64,000 nucleotides of DNA from Vibrio mimicus CAIM 602 (GCF_000338875.1 NZ_AOMO01000021.1:62001-126000); one strand, 5' to 3'. Counted from the first letter of the stretch, positions 49,914 through 59,204 are shown. Made by a program: numbers and translations. The notes: a model not told the origin generated them from the letters alone.

Positions 49914-50322
49914 AACCCACAAGTCAGTGTGGTTTGTCTACATTGCGAGCTTGCTGACTCCATTCACCTGCTTGCTCTCAGGGGTGATTGGTATCATCTA
50001 TGCTGGTTATCGATTGGATAAAAACCAAGATGGCGAGATTGCAAACTCACACTACTATGGGTTAATTCGCAGTTTCTTCCTCTATCTCACTTTCTTCGTG
50101 GTGTTGATTGTGACAGTGGCGACCACTAACGGCATTATCATGGGTGTGAATCGCTACTGGATGCCGGAGTCATGGCTTGCCAAGCTCGGGCATGGCATCC
50201 CTTATGTAGGTGCTATCATTGCTGTGGGGGCAATCTCCATTTGGATCTGGCGCATGATTCAAGGCATGCAACAGTACCAGCGCAATTTGCCGCATGCCCC
50301 ATCAAAAGGGCCTAATCTGTAA
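49900..50322 (+). CDS. Small integral membrane protein, last gene of the fdh operon
   Basis: A 140-residue protein with three membrane helices (about 9-33, 50-75, 102-122) that I do not recognise by name. It overlaps fdhC by 14 bases with GGAGAGG before its ATG and is followed by the operon terminator, so it is surely co-expressed with the enzyme. It has no cysteines or histidine pairs for haem, which argues against a redox role. Assembly or membrane anchoring is a guess. Confidence 0.85.
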   Translation: MNQDRTHKSVWFVYIASLLTPFTCLLSGVIGIIYAGYRLDKNQDGEIANSHYYGLIRSFFLYLTFFVVLIVTVATTNGIIMGVNRYWMPESWLAKLGHGIPYVGAIIAVGAISIWIWRMIQGMQQYQRNLPHAPSKGPNL

Positions 50323-50328
50323 TCTCGT

Positions 50329-50357
50329 ACCCGGCCATTGAGCCGGGTATTTTTTTG
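50329..50357 (+). terminator. Terminator of the fdh operon
   Basis: ACCCGGC (50329-50335) pairs with GCCGGGT (50342-50348) around CATTGA, followed by ATTTTTTTGTTT. Confidence 0.92.
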
Positions 50358-50407
50358 TTTCTACCGGCTTCCTTGCTTGATTTTTGTGCGCGTTGTTTTG
50401 GTGCTGT

Positions 50408-50424
50408 TACACCAATTTGGTGCA
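50408..50424. promoter_or_regulatory. NtrC-type binding site upstream of amtB
   Basis: TACACCAATTTGGTGCA is nearly identical to the enterobacterial NtrC site TGCACCA-N3-TGGTGCA. It lies about 120 bases upstream of the -24 element, in enhancer position. Confidence 0.75.
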
Positions 50425-50540
50425 GATTTATTGCAAACTGTAACTACCCACGGTTTTACCTCTCTCGCTTTACAAATAAATCCCTCCATTTATCAATACA
50501 TTATTCATCTATTTCAAAACATATTTTCTAATCGAAAAGC

Positions 50541-50556
50541 TGGAACAGCTTTTGCT
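50541..50556 (+). promoter_or_regulatory. Sigma-54 promoter of amtB
   Basis: TGGAACAGCTTTTGCT: GG at 50542-50543 and GC at 50554-50555, ten bases apart. The predicted start is near 50567, about 80 bases before the ATG. Confidence 0.8.
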
Positions 50557-50580
50557 CTGTCGAGCTTGAATCTTCTTTTC

Positions 50581-50595
50581 TCACCAACTTGGTGA
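50581..50595. promoter_or_regulatory. Second CACCA-N3-TGGTG palindrome in the amtB leader
   Basis: TCACCAACTTGGTGA is a perfect inverted repeat with the same core as the upstream NtrC-type site, but it falls just downstream of the predicted transcription start. It may repress or only stabilise the leader. Confidence 0.6.
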
Positions 50596-50649
50596 AAATA
50601 ACAACAAAGCACAGGATAAGTGCATAACAGACGATGGAGTATCACAACA

Positions 50650-51870
50650 ATGAGCGATAGCGTAAGTCAGGTGCAAGGAGCCGTTCAAACCCTGACCCAA
50701 AGTTCGGACACCTTATTTTTGCTGCTCGGAGCCATCATGGTGTTCTTGATGCATGCAGGTTTTGCGTTCCTTGAAGTAGGTACGGTTCGGAAGAAAAATC
50801 AGGTTAACGCGCTGGTGAAAATCTTGGCTGATTTTGGGGTTTCCACGATTGCCTATTTCTTTATTGGTTATTGGATTGCTTATGGACATCATTTCTTTGC
50901 CGATGCTGCAACCTTGTCGCAAGGCAATGGTTATGATTTGGTGAAATTCTTTTTCCTCCTTACTTTTGCTGCCGCCATTCCTGCCATTGTTTCCGGTGGT
51001 ATTGCTGAACGCGCGCGATTTTATCCGATCCTTTTCGCCACTTTTTTCACAGTTGGGCTGGTTTACCCTTTCTTTGAAGGGATCATTTGGAATAGCAACT
51101 TTGGCGTACAAGACTGGTTTGCAGCCAATTTAGGCGCGCCATTTCACGACTTTGCTGGTTCAGTCGTTGTTCACGCTGTCGGTGGTTGGATTGCGCTGGT
51201 TGCCGTTGCTTTCTTAGGAATGCGTCGTGGGCGCGTGCGCGCAGGCAAACACACTAACTTTGCTCCCTCCAACATTCCCTTTTTAGCGCTTGGTGCATGG
51301 ATTCTAAGTGTCGGTTGGTTTGGCTTTAACGTGATGTCAGCGCAAACCTTGAATGGCATCAGCGGATTGGTGGCCATGAACTCTTTAATGGCGATGACTG
51401 GCGGCATTCTCGCTGCGTTAGTCGCAGGAAAAAATGACCCAGGTTTTATCCATAACGGCCCCTTAGCGGGCTTGGTCGCGGTGTGTGCGGGTTCTGACTT
51501 AATGCATCCACTGGGGGCCTTAGTCACTGGTGTGGTAGCGGGTGTGGTGTTTGTCTGGCTATTTACTGCCTTACAGAATAAAACCAAAATTGATGATGTA
51601 CTCGGTGTATGGCCATTACATGGTGTGTGTGGCGCATGGGGTGGTATTGCAGCCGGAATTTTTGGCCAAACAGCCTTGGGAGGTTTAGGTGGTGTGAGCC
51701 TTGGTACTCAAATGATCGGCACTCTAATGGGAATTGCGATTGCATTGTGCGGCGCTTTGATTGTGTATGGTGTACTGCACAAAGTGATGGGCCTACGTTT
51801 ATCACAAGAAGATGAATTTAATGGTGCCGACTTAGCGATTCATAAAATCTCCGCAACCAGCGAAGAGTAA
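50650..51870 (+). CDS. amtB: Ammonium transporter AmtB
   Basis: Ammonium channel of the inner membrane, 406 residues with eleven helices. Pore histidines are in VVHAVGGWIALV and WPLHGVCGAWGG, and GIAERARFYPILFAT and NSNFGVQDW mark the family. There is no signal peptide. The start at 50650 begins MSDSVSQVQG; an in-frame ATG at 50620 adds ten charged residues and is less likely. No glnK gene follows or precedes it, unusual for amtB, so the PII partner is elsewhere. Nitrogen control through sigma-54 and NtrC is indicated by the upstream sites. Confidence 0.93.
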   Translation: MSDSVSQVQGAVQTLTQSSDTLFLLLGAIMVFLMHAGFAFLEVGTVRKKNQVNALVKILADFGVSTIAYFFIGYWIAYGHHFFADAATLSQGNGYDLVKFFFLLTFAAAIPAIVSGGIAERARFYPILFATFFTVGLVYPFFEGIIWNSNFGVQDWFAANLGAPFHDFAGSVVVHAVGGWIALVAVAFLGMRRGRVRAGKHTNFAPSNIPFLALGAWILSVGWFGFNVMSAQTLNGISGLVAMNSLMAMTGGILAALVAGKNDPGFIHNGPLAGLVAVCAGSDLMHPLGALVTGVVAGVVFVWLFTALQNKTKIDDVLGVWPLHGVCGAWGGIAAGIFGQTALGGLGGVSLGTQMIGTLMGIAIALCGALIVYGVLHKVMGLRLSQEDEFNGADLAIHKISATSEE

Positions 51871-51883
51871 TACAGATTTTCAT

Positions 51884-51905
51884 GGGCTTCTCAGTGGGGA
51901 AGCCC
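51884..51905 (+). terminator. Hairpin after amtB
   Basis: GGGCTTC (51884-51890) pairs with GAAGCCC (51899-51905), 14 bases after the amtB stop. There is no clear T-run, so a weak or Rho-assisted terminator. Confidence 0.5.
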
Positions 51906-52050
51906 TCAATTCCTCTCTGACTCATTCTTCAACTACTCTCTCGTTCTTCTAATCAATAGCCTTGTTACTACCATGGTCTAATCTTCGTTTTCTAGGGTTG
52001 ATAACGCTTCGGTGTTAAGCTTAAACAAAAGCCGAGAAAAGGAATGGGTT

Positions 52051-52827
52051 ATGAGCTTACCGTATCGAAATATTGTGATACTGACTGGAGCAGGGATCTC
52101 TGCTGAGTCTGGTATTCAAACTTTCCGCGCTCAGGATGGGCTGTGGGAAAATCATCGTATTGAAGATGTGGCAACACCAGAAGGGTTTCAGCGCGATCCA
52201 GATATGGTGTTGGAGTTTTATAACCAACGCCGCCGTAAATTGCTCTCTGATGCGATTGAGCCGAACCCGGCACATCTTGCCCTCGGTAAACTGGAAAAAG
52301 AATTGCAGGGTAGTGTGACTGTGATTACCCAGAACATTGATAACCTGCACGAACGTGGCGGCAGCCAGAACATTATTCACATGCATGGTGAGTTGCTGAA
52401 AGCACGCTGTCCTGAATCCAATCAAACGGTTGAGCAAAAAGAGGATATCCGTAACGGCGATTTATGCCACTGCTGCCAAATGCCTGCACAAATGCGCCCA
52501 CACATTGTTTGGTTTGGTGAAATGCCGCTGCGCATGGGGGATATTTATGCCGCGCTTGAAGAAGCAGATCTGTTTGTCTCTATCGGTACATCAGGGGTTG
52601 TTTATCCTGCGGCCGGTTTTGTGCATGACGCACGTATGCATGGAGCACACACGATAGAAATTAACTTGGAACCAAGCGCAGTCGAAAGTGAGTTTGCAGA
52701 GAAACGCTACGGTAAAGCCAGTATTGAAGTTCCAAGGTTAGTTGAAGAAATTCTGGCTGCACAAAAACGTGCGATGCATAGTTCAGCAGCGAATAGCTCA
52801 GCAGGTAAACAATACAAACACGCTTAG
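52051..52827 (+). CDS. cobB: NAD-dependent protein deacylase CobB (sirtuin)
   Basis: Removes acetyl and succinyl groups from lysines using NAD; controls acetyl-CoA synthetase among others. The 258 residues carry the Rossmann motif [16 protein letters not shown] (residues 12-27), TQNIDNLH, catalytic His in HMHGE, a four-cysteine zinc region (ARCPES, then CHCC with an unusual extra Cys) and [14 protein letters not shown] chose ATG 52051 because AAGGA precedes it and homology begins there; a reading from 52012 adds 13 residues. Confidence 0.93.
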   Translation: MSLPYRNIVILTGAGISAESGIQTFRAQDGLWENHRIEDVATPEGFQRDPDMVLEFYNQRRRKLLSDAIEPNPAHLALGKLEKELQGSVTVITQNIDNLHERGGSQNIIHMHGELLKARCPESNQTVEQKEDIRNGDLCHCCQMPAQMRPHIVWFGEMPLRMGDIYAALEEADLFVSIGTSGVVYPAAGFVHDARMHGAHTIEINLEPSAVESEFAEKRYGKASIEVPRLVEEILAAQKRAMHSSAANSSAGKQYKHA

Positions 52828-52854
52828 TTAATGCTGATAAGAATAAGCGGATAA

Positions 52855-52883
52855 AAAAACGCCCCGATAAATGGGGCGTTTTT
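52855..52883. terminator. Bidirectional terminator between cobB and yajQ
   Basis: AACGCCCC (52858-52865) pairs with GGGGCGTT (52873-52880), flanked by an A-run and a T-run, serving both convergent genes. Confidence 0.92.
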
Positions 52884-52943
52884 GTGATACAGCATCCTCT
52901 AGTGCGGGGCATACCCACTCAAGGAGTCTATCCAACGAAATGA

Positions 52944-53426
52944 TTAATCGCGGAAGTTGTTGTATTGCAGTGGCTGTTCAAGATTCGCTTCACGCAACAT
53001 CGCCATCACTTCTTGCAAATCATCACGCTTTTTACCCGTCACGCGAACTTTGTCGCCTTGGATAGAAGCTTGAACTTTGATTTTGGCATCTTTGATCAAT
53101 TTAACGATCTTCTTCGCGAGCAGAGCTTCCAGACCTTGCTTGAATTCTGCATCTTTGTGCCAGTGCTTACCGATATGGACAGAATCTTTTGCTTTCATTG
53201 CACGGGCATCTACACCACGTTTTGCGAGATTACCGCGCAAAATGTCCATCATCTGACCAAGCTGAAAATCATCTTCTGCAGACAACTTTACTGTCTCTTC
53301 TTTCAGCTCAAAACTGGCATCGACGTTACGAAAATCAAATCGGCTGGCAAGTTCACGAGTTGAGTTTTCTACCGCGTTACGCAGTTCAACAGCATCAATT
53401 TCTGAAACAATATCAAAAGAAGGCAT
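52944..53426 (-). CDS. yajQ: YajQ-family nucleotide-binding protein
   Basis: A 160-residue protein of the YajQ family, two ferredoxin-like domains ([11 protein letters not shown] at the start, [24 protein letters not shown] in the second half). Homologues bind cyclic di-GMP or other nucleotides and interact with a transcription factor in Xanthomonas. Whether the Vibrio protein does so is not evident from sequence. Twelve bases separate it from the aroH stop, so it could share that promoter. Confidence 0.92.
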   Translation of the reverse strand: MPSFDIVSEIDAVELRNAVENSTRELASRFDFRNVDASFELKEETVKLSAEDDFQLGQMMDILRGNLAKRGVDARAMKAKDSVHIGKHWHKDAEFKQGLEALLAKKIVKLIKDAKIKVQASIQGDKVRVTGKKRDDLQEVMAMLREANLEQPLQYNNFRD

Positions 53427-53437
53427 GAGGTATTCCC

Positions 53438-54499
53438 TTAATTACGAGAGCGACGGACTTTGATCGATTGCGCCAACATGTCGAGCATTGCGGCTGTATC
53501 ATCCCATCCTAAACAAGGATCCGTGATCGAAAGTCCATAAGTCAGGTTATTGAGATCGTGCATTGGCTGGTTGCCTTCCACAAGGAAGCTTTCCGCCATG
53601 ATGCCAGCAATTTTGTGGCTTCCAGCTTCGATCTGTTGGCAAATATCGCGCGCCACATCCACTTGTTTACGGTGCTGCTTTTGGCAGTTAGCGTGGCTGA
53701 AATCCACCACCAAACGTTCTGGAAGGTTGAATTGAGCCAATTGCTGACAAGCTTCATCAATCGAAGCGGCATCAAAGTTAGGCCCTGTATCACCACCACG
53801 AAGAATGATGTGACCAAATGGGTTACCACTGGTGCGGTAAACCGTCATACGGCCATTCTTATCTGGCGAATAGAAGTAGTGTGACGCTTTTGCTGCACGA
53901 ATCGCATCAATCGCGATTTTCACATTACCGTTAGTGCCGTTTTTGAATCCAACCGGGCAGGAGAGAGCAGAAGCCATCTCACGGTGAATTTGCGACTCAG
54001 TGGTGCGCGCACCAATAGCGCCCCACGTGATTAGGTCAGCGATATATTGACCGGTAATCATATCGAGAAATTCAGTCGCCGTTGCCAAGCCTAGCTTGTT
54101 AATGTCGAGCAGTAGTTGACGCGCTTTGTTTAAGCCCGTTTCTAAAGCGTAGGAGCCATCGAGATTCGGGTCAGTGATCAAACCTTTCCAACCCACAACC
54201 GTGCGTGGTTTTTCGAAATAGGTACGCATTACGACAAAGAGTTCATCTTTGTAGTTTTCTTGCAATGCCGCGAGGCGGCGACCGTAATCCAGTGCGGCAT
54301 CGGTATCGTGTACCGAACAAGGTCCAACAATCACCAAAAGGCGATCATCTGCACCGGTGAGAATGCTTTCGATTTGACGACGAGACTGCGCAATCCTTAG
54401 CGCGACTTCATCAGTAATTGGGTGTGCGTGACTAAGTTCTGCCGGAGTAGGCATAGGTCCCAATGCTTGGGTTCTTAATTCATCGGTTTTCAGTGGCAT
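53438..54499 (-). CDS. aroH: 3-deoxy-7-phosphoheptulonate synthase, tryptophan-type (AroH-like)
   Basis: First enzyme of the shikimate pathway: condenses phosphoenolpyruvate and erythrose-4-phosphate to DAHP. The 353 residues have [64 protein letters not shown] and [18 protein letters not shown] at the N-terminus and SPDKNGRMT in the middle match E. coli AroH better than AroF or AroG, so feedback by tryptophan is likely. The open frame continues to 54640, but homology starts at the ATG 54499. No attenuator-type leader with Trp codons and no TrpR or TyrR box was recognised in the 286 bases upstream. Confidence 0.92.
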   Translation of the reverse strand: MPLKTDELRTQALGPMPTPAELSHAHPITDEVALRIAQSRRQIESILTGADDRLLVIVGPCSVHDTDAALDYGRRLAALQENYKDELFVVMRTYFEKPRTVVGWKGLITDPNLDGSYALETGLNKARQLLLDINKLGLATATEFLDMITGQYIADLITWGAIGARTTESQIHREMASALSCPVGFKNGTNGNVKIAIDAIRAAKASHYFYSPDKNGRMTVYRTSGNPFGHIILRGGDTGPNFDAASIDEACQQLAQFNLPERLVVDFSHANCQKQHRKQVDVARDICQQIEAGSHKIAGIMAESFLVEGNQPMHDLNNLTYGLSITDPCLGWDDTAAMLDMLAQSIKVRRSRN

Positions 54500-54785
54500 A
54501 GGAGCGCCTGTCCTTTTGTTGCGAAGCGCTAAAGATAACGAATTTGTCAACGAGAATAAACCATTGCGACGAAAACAGATTGGGAATCGAGTGTAAATCG
54601 TGCCGTTAAAACCGTATTTGGTGAGAATTTCCCCATCCACACCGCATGCATCAACAGATAGTTGCCTTTCGCACAGACTATCAACCTAGGAAAATCGCGA
54701 CCAACAAGCACTTTATTAACAATTATTTGACATTTATTCAGTGATCGATTGAAGTGGTCGGACAACTTACTCATGCGGAGTTTTT

Positions 54786-55271
54786 ATGCTGTCACCTTTA
54801 GCGAAAGCCAATCTTTATCTTAATCTGTTCGGCTTTTTTAAAGTGCCTTTAATTTGGGCATGTCGCCCGAAAATTCTTGCACTCAGTGATCACGCGGTGG
54901 AAGTACGCATTCCGCTGAAAAGACGCAATAAGAATCATCTTAACAGTATGTATTTTGGTGTGCTGGCAGTAGGCGCTGATGTCGCAGGTGGTTACATGGC
55001 GATGCACAAAGCCAAACAAAGAGGCAGTAAGGTTTCATTGGCTTTCAAAGCCGTGAGAGGCGAATTTCATAAACGCCCAGAAGCGGCGGTGCATTTTCAT
55101 TGTGTGGAAGGCGAGAAGATTGACCAAATGTTGGATGAGACATCTCGCACAGGTGAGCGGGTTAACCAAGAGGTGCATATTATTGCGACCTGCCCAACAC
55201 TGCATGGTGATGAGCCAATGGCTGAGTTTTGGTTAACCCTTTCTCTGAAAGCCGTTAAGTCAGCGGAATAG
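54786..55271 (+). CDS. DUF4442 hotdog-fold protein
   Basis: A 161-residue protein of the DUF4442/PaaI-like thioesterase superfamily. The segments RRNKNHLNSMYFGVLAVGADVAGG (hotdog helix) and HFHCVEGEKI (strand) fit this fold; an Asn/His at the helix start is typical of the active region. It may hydrolyse an acyl-CoA; substrate unknown. Its C-terminus overlaps the end of the convergent gene by 17 bases. Confidence 0.8.
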   Translation: MLSPLAKANLYLNLFGFFKVPLIWACRPKILALSDHAVEVRIPLKRRNKNHLNSMYFGVLAVGADVAGGYMAMHKAKQRGSKVSLAFKAVRGEFHKRPEAAVHFHCVEGEKIDQMLDETSRTGERVNQEVHIIATCPTLHGDEPMAEFWLTLSLKAVKSAE

Positions 55272-56604
55272 ATTCAATATCCACAATTCGGCTTCGGTTA
55301 AGCACGATTTTCCAACGATAGTAAGTCGGTTCGCCTTTATGGTGGTTTTCTTTCACGATCAGGTTCAGCAAATGGCGTTTTTCCACTGATTCACGGCTCA
55401 CTTGACCATTGTTGAGCTGATAAATATGGTTTGAGCCCTTGTCCATCTGACGCATGATCGAACGCAAGTCAATCATCAAGGTTTCACGAGTCTCCTCGTA
55501 ACCACTCATAAAGCGAGACGTCGACATTTCAGTATGGGAGCGATAATGCAGAATCTGCTCTTCACGTTGCACAATACGCTTTTTACGAATCGCTTGAATG
55601 CGATCAGGCAGATCACTCAGCTTTTTGTAATCCAGCCATTCTTCTTTATCGCCGACTTGTTTGCCTGTAGTAGGGTCGAAATAGTGACGACGCCATTTAG
55701 GTCTACCTTTACGGATCCAGCGCCACAACATATCACGGAGATCATCTTTAAAGATTTCCCGTAGGGCATAGATAAAAGACATCGCAATGATGAACGAGGC
55801 GGTAATCTCTCCCCAGTAATCGCGCGCTGAAATAGCAGTAATAGTCACCGCGACCATCACCAAACCGGTCGCTAGGCCTTTTACTGCTCGTTTAGTGTTG
55901 TTGCCTAGCGACACTATTTTTTCATTCAGGATAACTGGGTGCTCAATCAAACGACGAAGCAGGCGCATTTTATTACTCAGGCGCGTAATGTCTTGATTCG
56001 CTTTATCGGAGTTGTATTGGTTGAGTGCACGGTGCGCTTGCTCTTTCTCCACCAGCGTAATCAAACGCTCTTTATTCGTCTTGTATTCATTATCACGCGT
56101 CATGTGCGCAATCATGGATAAGAAACTCTGCTCGGTATACCAAGAGAGGTAGTTATCAATGTTGGCGTAATAGCGCTTAAGCTGCTCTTCATAAGGAATA
56201 CTACGACGCAAACGTCGCAGAATATCCAATGATAACTCAATGACGCTATCCACTTCTTCCGCCGTCACCGTATCACTGGTGTTATTGAGTTGGGAAACCG
56301 CTTTATCCAGCGCAATCACATACTGGTAAGCAAACAAACTCAAACTCACTCGGTATTGCGTTGTAGAAAGATGACCACGTTGAGCAAGGCGGCTGTGTAC
56401 CAGCGGCAGGAGAATCTGGTCACTGTAGTAGGCGCGCTGCTGGTGAATAGAGCTATAGAAAAACTCAGACTCAGAGATCACTTCTGGTGAGATATCCAAT
56501 TCACCGGGGATAAAAAGATAAAAGTTAAGGTCGAGCTTTTTGCTGCCCGTCATCTGACTGACAATCGTCAAGGTTGCCGCATCTTGCTGCTCTACGGTGA
56601 TCAA
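55255..56604 (-). CDS. Conserved membrane protein of unknown function
   Basis: A 449-residue protein that I do not recognise. It has a soluble N-terminal part with many charged helices (about 90-230), two adjacent membrane helices (about 237-275: KGLATGLVMVAVTITAISAR and ITASFIIAMSFIYALREI), then a basic region (WRWIRKGRPKWRRHYFDPTT) and a C-terminal domain ending in beta-like repeats (YYRWKIVLNRSRIVDIE). The N- and C-terminal parts should lie in the cytoplasm. There are no catalytic motifs. It is divergent from cvfB, with about 100 bases between starts, and convergent with the DUF4442 gene. Confidence 0.85.
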   Translation of the reverse strand: MITVEQQDAATLTIVSQMTGSKKLDLNFYLFIPGELDISPEVISESEFFYSSIHQQRAYYSDQILLPLVHSRLAQRGHLSTTQYRVSLSLFAYQYVIALDKAVSQLNNTSDTVTAEEVDSVIELSLDILRRLRRSIPYEEQLKRYYANIDNYLSWYTEQSFLSMIAHMTRDNEYKTNKERLITLVEKEQAHRALNQYNSDKANQDITRLSNKMRLLRRLIEHPVILNEKIVSLGNNTKRAVKGLATGLVMVAVTITAISARDYWGEITASFIIAMSFIYALREIFKDDLRDMLWRWIRKGRPKWRRHYFDPTTGKQVGDKEEWLDYKKLSDLPDRIQAIRKKRIVQREEQILHYRSHTEMSTSRFMSGYEETRETLMIDLRSIMRQMDKGSNHIYQLNNGQVSRESVEKRHLLNLIVKENHHKGEPTYYRWKIVLNRSRIVDIESIPLT

Positions 56605-56705
56605 CGAAAACTCCTGTAAAAATTGCCGGATTTATTGCTCGAATGCGAGAAAGCATAACAGAGATAACGTATAATCTCTGCAAATTTGCTGTGAGACAGT
56701 TTTAT

Positions 56706-57539
56706 ATGATTAACATTGGTCAAATTAATAGTTTAGAAGTGGTGAAATTCGCCGAATTTGGTGTTTTTTTGGATGCAGGGGAATACGGTACTACCTTGCT
56801 GCCTAAGCGTTTCGTGCCAGAAGGTACTGAAATCGGGCAGTTTATCGACGTTTTCCTCTATTTCGATTCTGAGAACCAACTCGCAGCCACGACTGAAACT
56901 CCAATCGCTCAAGTGGGCGAGTGGGGCTTAATGAAGATCGAAGGGGTTAACAGCACTGGCGCATTTGCTAGCTGGGGAATCAAAGGCAAAGATCTTCTGA
57001 TCCCGTATAGTGAACAGCGTGCCCGTTTTGTCGCAGGCCAAACGGTATTGGTTTATGTCTATACCGATAAAGCCTCTGGCCGGATCGTCGGTACGACCAA
57101 GTTCAACAAGTTACTTGATAAGACACCCGCGAAATACACGCCAAACCAGCAAGTCGATCTGCTGATTGCAGAACGTTCCGAGTTGGGTTTCAAAGCAATT
57201 GTTAACGGCACCCATTGGGGAATGATTTTCTCTTCAGATGTATTTGGCAAATTGTTCATCGGTAAGAAACTTAAGGGCTATATCAAGAGCGTGCGTGAAG
57301 ACGGCAAGATCGATCTGTCACTGCAAAAAATTGGTATGGAAAAAATGGATGATCTGAGCTCTAAGATCTTAGAAACCTTAGAAAAGAAAGGTGGTTTCCT
57401 GCCATTGAGCGATAAATCGACGCCTGAAGCCATTTTTGCCACTTTCCGTACGAGCAAAGGTACTTTTAAAAAGACCATCGGCAGTCTGTATAAGCAAGGC
57501 AAAATTGTGATTGAAAATGACGGTATTCGTTTAGCTTAA
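56706..57539 (+). CDS. cvfB: S1-domain RNA-binding protein CvfB
   Basis: A 277-residue protein of the CvfB (YitL) family: tandem S1-type OB domains (about 1-60, 65-130, 145-215; for instance KLKGYIKSVREDGKIDLSLQ) and a C-terminal winged helix (about 225-277). Binds RNA; linked to virulence-gene expression in staphylococci, role in vibrios unclear. The start at 56706 (MINIGQINSL) matches the family N-terminus; the frame is open 21 codons further up. Confidence 0.9.
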   Translation: MINIGQINSLEVVKFAEFGVFLDAGEYGTTLLPKRFVPEGTEIGQFIDVFLYFDSENQLAATTETPIAQVGEWGLMKIEGVNSTGAFASWGIKGKDLLIPYSEQRARFVAGQTVLVYVYTDKASGRIVGTTKFNKLLDKTPAKYTPNQQVDLLIAERSELGFKAIVNGTHWGMIFSSDVFGKLFIGKKLKGYIKSVREDGKIDLSLQKIGMEKMDDLSSKILETLEKKGGFLPLSDKSTPEAIFATFRTSKGTFKKTIGSLYKQGKIVIENDGIRLA

Positions 57540-57554
57540 ACCGATTTTACCCCC

Positions 57555-57589
57555 GAAAAAAAGGCCCAAAACGTAAGGTTTTAGGGCCT
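57555..57589 (-). terminator. Terminator of the rsmF transcript
   Basis: AGGCCC (57562-57567) with AAAAC pairs with GTTTT and GGGCCT (57578-57589). On the minus strand the stem is followed by TTTTTTTC, so it acts downstream of rsmF; on the plus strand no T-run follows. Confidence 0.8.
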
Positions 57590-57711
57590 AGGGGAATGGC
57601 TCCAAAGAGCCTGCGCTAATCGAAAATATAGGAAGTTGCTTTATCCTAAGACTAGTACAGATACTGAAATTAGCGACAGGCTTTTAGAATTTCATCCTAT
57701 AGTTCACTCTA

Positions 57712-59133
57712 TCAGAATAAATTTTTGTCTCTTACAAGCTCTCTTGGCAGTCCATTCTTCACCCGATTTCCAACCCATTTTCCTAACCCAATCACATCGT
57801 TAGCGTAACGAACGATCACTTCACCTTGACCACTTTTTCCCTCTGGTCTGACATCTCTACCCATGAACCATTCTCGTGCTTGAGCAGTATCCAACTCCAC
57901 ACTGTGATCGATACTTTCGGAAGCCAGACAGGTTGCAACTTGATGCTGCCAGCGATATCCAGATTTATGTGCTTCAGCAATTTTTATTCCCATACGGGAA
58001 AAACGCAGCTCACCCAACAATGGCTCTAATGCTTGGGGGAATAACCATACATCATTATCACGCAGCCAAACTTGTGAGTCCGATGGAAGCTCTACGCCAA
58101 GAGACTTATTGAGTTGCTGAGCAATTTCTGATTGCTGCTTTTGACTTGCTTTGTTAAAAGGAAATTTCCCCAGACGTTTATTCACTTCTGGAACGGGCAC
58201 TGAAGCCAATTTGCGAATTTTGGCCACAAAGAAGCCTTCACAGTCGTACATTTGCGGGAAAATATGCAGAAAACCTTCTTCGGTCAGCGCAAGTGAAGCC
58301 TGTTCAAATAAGTTGTCCAGTGATTCAAAGCTCACTGCCTCCCCATAACTCTGTTTTAAGTGCCAACACACTTCCTGATTTTCCTCACGGCTCAGTGTGC
58401 AAGTCGAATAGACGAGGGTTCCGCCGACTTTCAAAGCCTGAAACGCGCTTTCAATCAAGGCTTTTTGTGTAGACGCAATACTGTGGATGGCATCCATACT
58501 CCAGTTTTTCATTGCATCAGGATCTTTACGAATGGTTCCTTCACCTGAGCAGGGCGCGTCAATCAACACAGCATCAAAACGTTCGGGAAGCCAGCCTCCG
58601 AATACACAACCATCAAAATTGGTTAAGGCGGTGTTACGAATGCCACAACGTTCAATATTGGCGTGTAGCACTTTCACGCGGCTCGCGGAGAATTCGTTAG
58701 CAACCAGCACTCCTTGATTGTCCATCAACGCGGCCATTTGCGTAGTTTTAGAACCCGGCGCAGCTGCCATATCAAGCACAGAATCATACTGTGCATGATC
58801 CATAAATAGGGCAGATACAGGCATCATTGAGCTGGCTTCTTGGATGTAAAACAGCCCAGCCATATGCTCTGCAGTATTACCCAGTGGAACTTGGCTTTCA
58901 TCTGCTTCAATCCAAAAACCATTCTCACACCAAGGCACTGGCGATAGCTGCCAATTTTTCTCAGCTGCACGTAGGCAAAAATCCGCTACAGAAATTTTGA
59001 GCGTATTAACCCGAATGCTTTTTCGCAGAGGCCTTTGGCAGGCAGCAATAAAATCCGCAAGCTGGGTAGAATCGGGCAGTATTTTCGCCATCGAAGTGAT
59101 GAAATCTTCGGGAAGAGAAATGTTCGGATGCAC
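57712..59133 (-). CDS. rsmF: 16S rRNA (cytosine-C5) methyltransferase RsmF
   Basis: Methylates C1407 of 16S rRNA using S-adenosylmethionine. The 473 residues comprise an N-terminal RsmF extension (RRPLRKSIRVNTLK-like, read as CQRPLRKSIRVNTLKI), SAM site MAAAPGSKTTQMA, catalytic-dyad segments LIDAPCSGEGTIRKD and VYSTCTLSREEN (NOL1/NOP2/Sun pattern), and a C-terminal PUA-like region with MGIKIAEAHKSGYRWQH. I start at GTG 59133, where homology begins and GGAA precedes; an ATG at 59190 has no ribosome site. Confidence 0.92.
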   Translation of the reverse strand: MHPNISLPEDFITSMAKILPDSTQLADFIAACQRPLRKSIRVNTLKISVADFCLRAAEKNWQLSPVPWCENGFWIEADESQVPLGNTAEHMAGLFYIQEASSMMPVSALFMDHAQYDSVLDMAAAPGSKTTQMAALMDNQGVLVANEFSASRVKVLHANIERCGIRNTALTNFDGCVFGGWLPERFDAVLIDAPCSGEGTIRKDPDAMKNWSMDAIHSIASTQKALIESAFQALKVGGTLVYSTCTLSREENQEVCWHLKQSYGEAVSFESLDNLFEQASLALTEEGFLHIFPQMYDCEGFFVAKIRKLASVPVPEVNKRLGKFPFNKASQKQQSEIAQQLNKSLGVELPSDSQVWLRDNDVWLFPQALEPLLGELRFSRMGIKIAEAHKSGYRWQHQVATCLASESIDHSVELDTAQAREWFMGRDVRPEGKSGQGEVIVRYANDVIGLGKWVGNRVKNGLPRELVRDKNLF

Positions 59134-59204
59134 AGGCAAGTTCCGTTGATGAATAAGGTCGGCGATTATAACCAGATAGCTCCATGACATAAAGGCTAGC
59201 CGCT

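Noticed and set aside
50419..50438. GGTGCAGATTTATTGC as amtB sigma-54 promoter
   Set aside because: GG and GC are 12 bases apart instead of 10; the element at 50541-50556 has exact spacing.
50338..50595. Open frame of 85 codons between fdh and amtB
   Set aside because: It contains the fdh terminator, an NtrC-type site and the amtB sigma-54 promoter; no plausible start signal.
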